64,000 nt of DNA from contig NC_092686.1 of NCBI RefSeq assembly GCF_964275005.1, positions 41,786,333 through 41,850,332 on the forward strand, read 5' to 3'. This DNA is from Diadema setosum (taxonomy: Eukaryota; Echinodermata; Echinoidea; Diadematoida; Diadematidae). The translations under genes were made by a program, and so were the position numbers. Shown piece by piece: positions 59,936-64,000 of the stretch. Within the stretch, counting starts at the first letter, position 1. Every line of letters begins with the position of its first letter. The notes beneath the pieces are model-generated. The model made no database searches. It saw nothing but the letters and a program-made list of their open reading frames with translations, and was not told the DNA's origin.

Positions 59936-60224
59936 AGAAATATGCAATAAACCATGCTTAAATGTTCAGAATCATGAGTGATTGTTTGATTATTTGTGTA
60001 AAAGTCATTGCAAATCACTAAAGTGCAACTTTTGTTTCCATGCATTTTGACATAAGATGCATTTTTTTTTCACACCAATAATGATATCTGGTGGCAATGA
60101 TTTGCCACTCATGTTATGAGTAATAAAATTCCTTATCCATTTCCGTTTGAATTATGAAAATCGGTGAAATACTTTTTGAGATATATCCAAAAATGCTAGG
60201 GGGAACTTACTTTTTGTTTTGAGT

Positions 60225-60250
60225 GTATATATATATATATATATATATAT
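60225..60250. repeat. (TA)n microsatellite, right of the Tc1-like element
   Basis: TA units directly follow the terminal GAGTG of the right inverted repeat. Confidence 0.9.
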
Positions 60251-60342
60251 CTTTATCAATTTAAAGTCATATATCAGTTGGGTTAGGAAACTGGGAGCCT
60301 GCAAGAAAATCAGTATGACGTGATCAAATCACCTATGAAGAG

Positions 60343-60630
60343 CCCATTAAACCTTAATATCATATCCCTGAAACATTAATGAGTTGGTCGCTATCAAACC
60401 TTGATATCAAATCCCTAAGACATTGATGAGTTGGTCGCTATCAAACCTTAATATCATATCCCTATAACATTAATGAGTTGGTCGCTATCAAACCTTAATG
60501 TCATGTCCCTGAAACATTAATAAATTGGTCGCTATCAAGACTTAATCATAATCCCTGAAACATTAATAAGTTGGTCGCTATCAAACTTTATTTATAATCA
60601 TATCCCTGGAACATTAATAAGCTGGTCGCG
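60343..60630. repeat. Minisatellite, 47-bp period, about 6 copies
   Basis: GTTGGTCGCTATCAAAC-type marks recur at 60383, 60430, 60477, 60524, 60570 and 60621, spaced 47, 47, 47, 46 and 51 bp. Each unit also has CATTAATGAG, ACCTTAATATCATAT and CCCTGAAA. A partial first unit precedes 60383. Confidence 0.9.
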
Positions 60631-61717
60631 TTGGTTATCCACATAGAGCATTCGATTTTACCCAAACTCGGTTTCCTGTGACACGATCGATTCCCCTTCT
60701 CAAAAATAATTGTGTAATTCGCACTTGTTTCCCTGTAAACAGGCTGCATCCAGAGCAATCAGGTGGCCTTGTGTTTAATGGAAGAAAAAGAGACGTCAGT
60801 TTCAAACAGTATCATTAAAGTTTTATTTTAAGAATCTCATGTGAAGGAAAACACAGGAAAATCATGAGCATGTTGTTTAGCATGCATGTGAGCTGATAAG
60901 ACAGAATGACTTAGAAGTACCTATTTAGTAAACATGGGGTTATTATCATGATATAATGGATTATATAAAGGAAACCATCAATAGATGATCTCAGTTTGAA
61001 ATATCAAGCTTACAATATGAATCAACCAATTAACACATCTGTACCTTGATGACATGTAGGCCCTATATGATTACAGAAAAAGTAACAGCAGACAGTGTTG
61101 TTTGAGGTATATTCATTTCCTAGGAAATTACAAAATATAATATATGTATTTTTGTCAGTTTAGTTATAAGTTCACAGAAACCTCACAAAACTATACGTTA
61201 AATTGCGTCTTAAAACTGAATAATTGTGATAGAATGCTGCACCATCTAAAAAATATTTTGTAATATAGGCAGCAGTGTGCCTGTACATGGTACTTTGCAA
61301 AAAAAATGGGATATGAAAAATGTACAGATTCTCCACTAACTTGTGAACAAAAGTAAACAAAATAAGACATACTTTGTGACAAATGTAAACTAAGATTGAA
61401 GGAGATTAGCTTTTTCAATTCATCGCTTTACCTTCTTGTACAAGTAAAGAAAGATTATGATCGCTTGACACCATCCCAACATTTCAGTTACTGCTTGATT
61501 ATTGTCGCCGCTTTCCATACCTCAAAAGAATAGTATATCAATATAATTGTTTAAAACTACATGATCTCACTTGATTGTCGCAATAGAAAAGATTTAACTT
61601 ATACTATCTATATACAGTACAATACATGACCTTAATGTTTCAAATGCCACTGAGTGTATAGGAGGGTCATTCTGAAAGCAATGCAAGGCACTATCAAGAA
61701 TGAATTACATTCAGTTC
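60631..61717. other. Non-coding DNA downstream of the Kazal gene
   Basis: AT-rich with no supported exon. It could include the end of the Kazal gene's 3' UTR near its right side. Confidence 0.5.
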
Positions 61718-61723
61718 TTTATT
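61718..61723 (-). terminator. Candidate polyadenylation signal AATAAA of the Kazal gene
   Basis: AATAAA on the minus strand lies about 180 bp after the TGA at 61903 and about 65 bp after the alternative TAG at 61786. It supports the transcript ending here but is a common hexamer. Confidence 0.35.
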
Positions 61724-61902
61724 TTTCTCCCAGAAATCATCCACACAAAAGAGTTCAGTCCCTCTTTGGTTTTGCAATGTAAGCACTACGGACTAGAAGA
61801 CGAATCCAAGTTGTCACTAGCACTTCCCGAGTCGAAAGCCTCTGAGAACGAAAAGTGAGCGTCGCTACTACTGAATGACTCAACTCTACCTGTCGCGTTC
61901 GC

Positions 61903-61949
61903 TCACGGAAAGCCCATAAAAGCACTCTTGGCACCGTACGCCGTGTAAT
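61903..61949 (-). CDS. Kazal gene probable terminal exon
   Basis: The strong acceptor TTACCTTGCAG| has the right phase after exon B. It adds YYTAYGAKSAFMGFP and a TGA. An alternative acceptor (CGCGACAG|GTAGAG at 61889) also has the right phase. It would give a 33-residue Ser/Asp-rich tail ending at TAG 61786-61788. Both cannot be used in one transcript. Confidence 0.4.
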
Positions 61950-64000
61950 CTGCAAGGTAAGCGAAATGTTGCGTTATAAATTTTATTGAGTGAAACTTAA
62001 ACCTCAACAATGCAATGTACGTATTGGAATTGGCGAAATCAAAATGGTGGGTAGAGCCGGATACGTAATTTAAGTACCGTAAGTGGCGAGGCAACTAACT
62101 CAATTTTGTTGATTTTGTATATCTCAGGTCGTGCAGAGTTCGCTATGAGCTCTGAATGTTAGGAAATGCATAAGACTCATTAAGCTGCATAAGACCAAAA
62201 TACATACTCGCAAATTGGATCAATTAAAGAAACAACTTTTTAAACATATTTATCTTGACATGGGTGTTTCAGTTCCCGCGAGGGGCACGCATCCTGCGTC
62301 TCCTCGGCAAATGAGAAGTTAATGTCAGCAGTTCCTATTAACATTTGCGAATCGGTTATTCAGAGCGACTAAAAGAAAAAAAAAATGTACCTCAACAGGA
62401 TACAATCAACAACATTGATTTGTTACATTGCTAGCTTGACAAGACTTGGCTCGTATATCTGAATGTAGCAGAATTTCCTTATTTATTATTACAATTCACT
62501 GCGCATGTTCTCAAAACACTAACAACGGTTTACAAAAGCACGTTTGTTGTTTTTTCTACAGTATTCTACAGTATACAACTGCATATTTTCGTGATAATGT
62601 TGAAAATACAGAAAGAATATGAAGTTGGTGTGACAATAAACACGTATCCCATTTAATGAAGGATCTCCAATTATGATCAATAAGCATTTTTGATTGAGCT
62701 AGCAAAAATTCACATGAAATGGCATAGGTTATATCTGTAAATGATACCAAATGAAAAATTCCCTTACATCTCCTTCGTCCTACGGGCACAGCGTTCCCGA
62801 TGTTCCGCGTGGTCCCGGGGCAGTGCCCGCGGAATGCGAGTGTAATGGTTGGGTCCTTACAATGGGCCAGTTGAAGAAGACATGGATTCCAATAAGTCTC
62901 CCCATCAGTCCCACACACAGGGTCTTCGAAACTGTCGCAGATTCTGGCACACGGGTCTGCGAGAAAGGGAGTTCAAGTCATCAAAATAAGTTAAAAAGAA
63001 AAGTGATATTCAAATTTAAACTTGAAGAAGAAATGGAATTTAAAGGAACAATCAGAACAGGAAAAGCTTAATTTACATCGGACAGAAACTAAGACCGTTA
63101 TGGAATCAAAGATTTTTGTTTTGTTTTGTTTTCACGAAAGATTGACATCTATATTAGTATGTCCCGCGCGACACATACATATATCAAGAAGTGCAACCAA
63201 AACCTCTTGCAGTATAAGCAAAGAACTAAAATCACAGCGATTTGATTAAATCGATATAAAGATCATTAAACTCTCTTTTATTATGACGACTCACATACGT
63301 TATGACGAGGTGATTTCTTGGTCGATAAGAATAGCTTCGCCGTTTATTGCTCTAAAGTTAATTTCCCCCATTATGAATGACTATTCGTTTTGAAAGAATT
63401 CCCAATTCTAAGGAGCTACTTACATTAAAAAAATCATGTCTCTCATGATTGTACCTGGTTACTGAAACCCAAATATCGGTATGCCTAATCGTAAGTTATT
63501 TTGCTTTCTGAAAGCAGATGGTTCTATAACGATTTTTCCCCATTTACGCTATTGTTTTGAACAATAATTAGTTCCCTAATACATGCATATTTTTGTTGTT
63601 GCTGCAATACATTGTACTTTTTGTTTTCTTTGAATCTGTATCGACAACAAACGTGTTATTAGAAATAAGATTTCATTTGAATTTGACTTTGAATTTGAAT
63701 AAGTTTCCATGTCCTTATATGATCATAAGTTCCAATAACGTTTCCTCCCGTCAACTCAGAAATAACCATTCCTTCTTTTTAATACGCAGATCACATCACA
63801 AAATACATTGTATAAAGATAGTGATAAGCCACAACCATATCCACGTCACGACATACCAACGGTGCCCGGAACGCACGGTCCTGCGTATCTCAGCCTGAGG
63901 GTGGGGTCCTTGCACGCTGCCACCCCGTACTCGCAAAGAGATGAGTACGTCACTCCGTCACTTCCGCAGTGGGGGTCTTTTGCTGGTTGGCACAGGTTTG
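61903..64000 (-). CDS. Kazal-type (tandem) serine protease inhibitor-like protein, 3' part
   Basis: Two exons, each carrying one Kazal domain, are followed by a probable terminal exon; the 5' part lies outside the window. Both domains have C-x7-C-x10-C-x6-C-x12-C spacing, the C-G-[ST]-D-G-x-T-Y core and a C-K-D-P-T segment. The domain-B exon is bounded by phase-1 introns, as is usual for shuffled extracellular modules, so the protein is probably secreted or part of the matrix. Kazal domains inhibit serine proteases when the P1 loop fits. Here P1 would be Pro in domain A and Ser in domain B, so inhibition is uncertain. The signal peptide and total domain number cannot be seen. Agrin- or follistatin-like proteins also carry such domains. 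Confidence 0.85.
62768..62956 (-). CDS. Kazal gene exon B (complete domain)
   Basis: Acceptor CCCTTTCTCGCAG| and donor GGAGAT|GTAAGG bound 189 bp with phase 1 at both ends. It encodes DPCARICDSFEDPVCGTDGE, TYWNPCLLQLAHCKDPTITL and AFRGHCPG with all six Cys, then a basic linker ending in GRRR. The exon joins exon A in frame (GTTG + AC). Confidence 0.92.
62957..63856 (-). other. Intron between Kazal exons A and B
   Basis: A 900-bp GT/AG intron. It contains a LINE-3'-like plus-strand segment near 63593-63706 (TGCAATACATTGTACTTTTT, then TTTGAATTTGACTTTGAATT). No further exon was recognised. Confidence 0.6.
63857..64000 (-). CDS. Kazal gene exon A (partial at window edge)
   Basis: The frame reads NLCQPAKDPHCGSDGVTY, then SSLCEYGVAACKDPTLRLRY and AGPCVPGTV. 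It ends GTTG|GTATGT (phase 1). The first Cys of the domain should lie just beyond base 64000, so the exon is truncated by the window. Confidence 0.88.

Larger units (their letters stand above)
58713..60224. mobile_element. Tc1/mariner-like transposon with SINE in its left inverted repeat
   Basis: The left end has CACTCAGCAAAAC and AAGTAAGTTCCC. The right end, read inverted, has CACTCAAAACAAAAAGTAAG and TTCCCCCTAGCA. After the SINE (58741-59205) the left arm resumes CCTAACAATTTTTGATATAT and stays paired with the right arm through AATTCAAACGGAAATGG and GCCACCAGATATCATTATTG for about 150 bp (to roughly 59370, paired with 60030-60200). Inside is a 5'-truncated transposase (59600-59935). TA tracts flank both sides, as expected for TA-targeting. 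It cannot move on its own. Confidence 0.85.

Noticed and set aside
60343..60630. A CRISPR-like regular repeat array
   Set aside because: The whole 47-bp unit repeats, with no unique spacers, and the setting is eukaryotic. It is a minisatellite.

Overview
The window looks like nuclear DNA of a marine invertebrate. It is AT-rich and intron-dominated, full of microsatellites and G/C homopolymer runs, and densely seeded with small palindromic DNA transposons, tRNA-derived SINEs and LINE 3' ends. The repeat style and the frequent AGGCCTA motifs suggest a deuterostome, most likely an echinoderm such as a sea urchin. This is inference from sequence texture only. Nothing prokaryotic, viral or CRISPR-like was seen, and most long reading frames here are chance frames in introns or repeats.

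Two protein-coding genes can be read with confidence, both on the minus strand. The first (50948 down to 41643) is a complete six-exon gene for a 305-residue class II aldolase/adducin-domain protein. All five introns have GT/AG ends and compatible phases. Exons 1 and 2 encode a basic, acid-poor leader that looks like a mitochondrial presequence. Exons 3 to 6 encode the aldolase fold with a His-x-His pair and a Gln-His-Gly motif as presumed metal ligands. The second gene enters at the right edge (64000 down to about 61786-61903). It encodes tandem Kazal-type domains, one per exon, separated by phase-1 introns, so it is probably a secreted protease inhibitor or matrix protein. Its 5' part lies outside the window.

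From 1 to about 41.5 kb I find no convincing gene. There is one plausible isolated exon (22873-22980, minus) near a GC-richer stretch with a CRE-like palindrome, one weak orphan frame (about 32955-33129, minus), and possible cis-regulatory clusters of forkhead-type motifs (67-201 and 18739-18777).

The rest is mobile DNA. A Tc1/mariner-like element sits in a (TA)n tract and carries a SINE inside its left terminal repeat (58713-60224). A second SINE is split by a LINE 3' end (35840-36697). Several long palindromes have TTAA next to AGGG-type ends (6455-7022, 25444-26001, 55902-56285, with a partner at 47805). A perfect-armed palindrome lies at 56672-57004. An element of about 1.2 kb holds a tandem array of roughly 205-227 bp units (42836-44060). 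A complex of nested palindromes fills 52886-55375. A quasi-periodic array of TAAACA/TGTTTA words spans 29015-29620. Introns 2 and 4 of the aldolase gene have been expanded mainly by such insertions.
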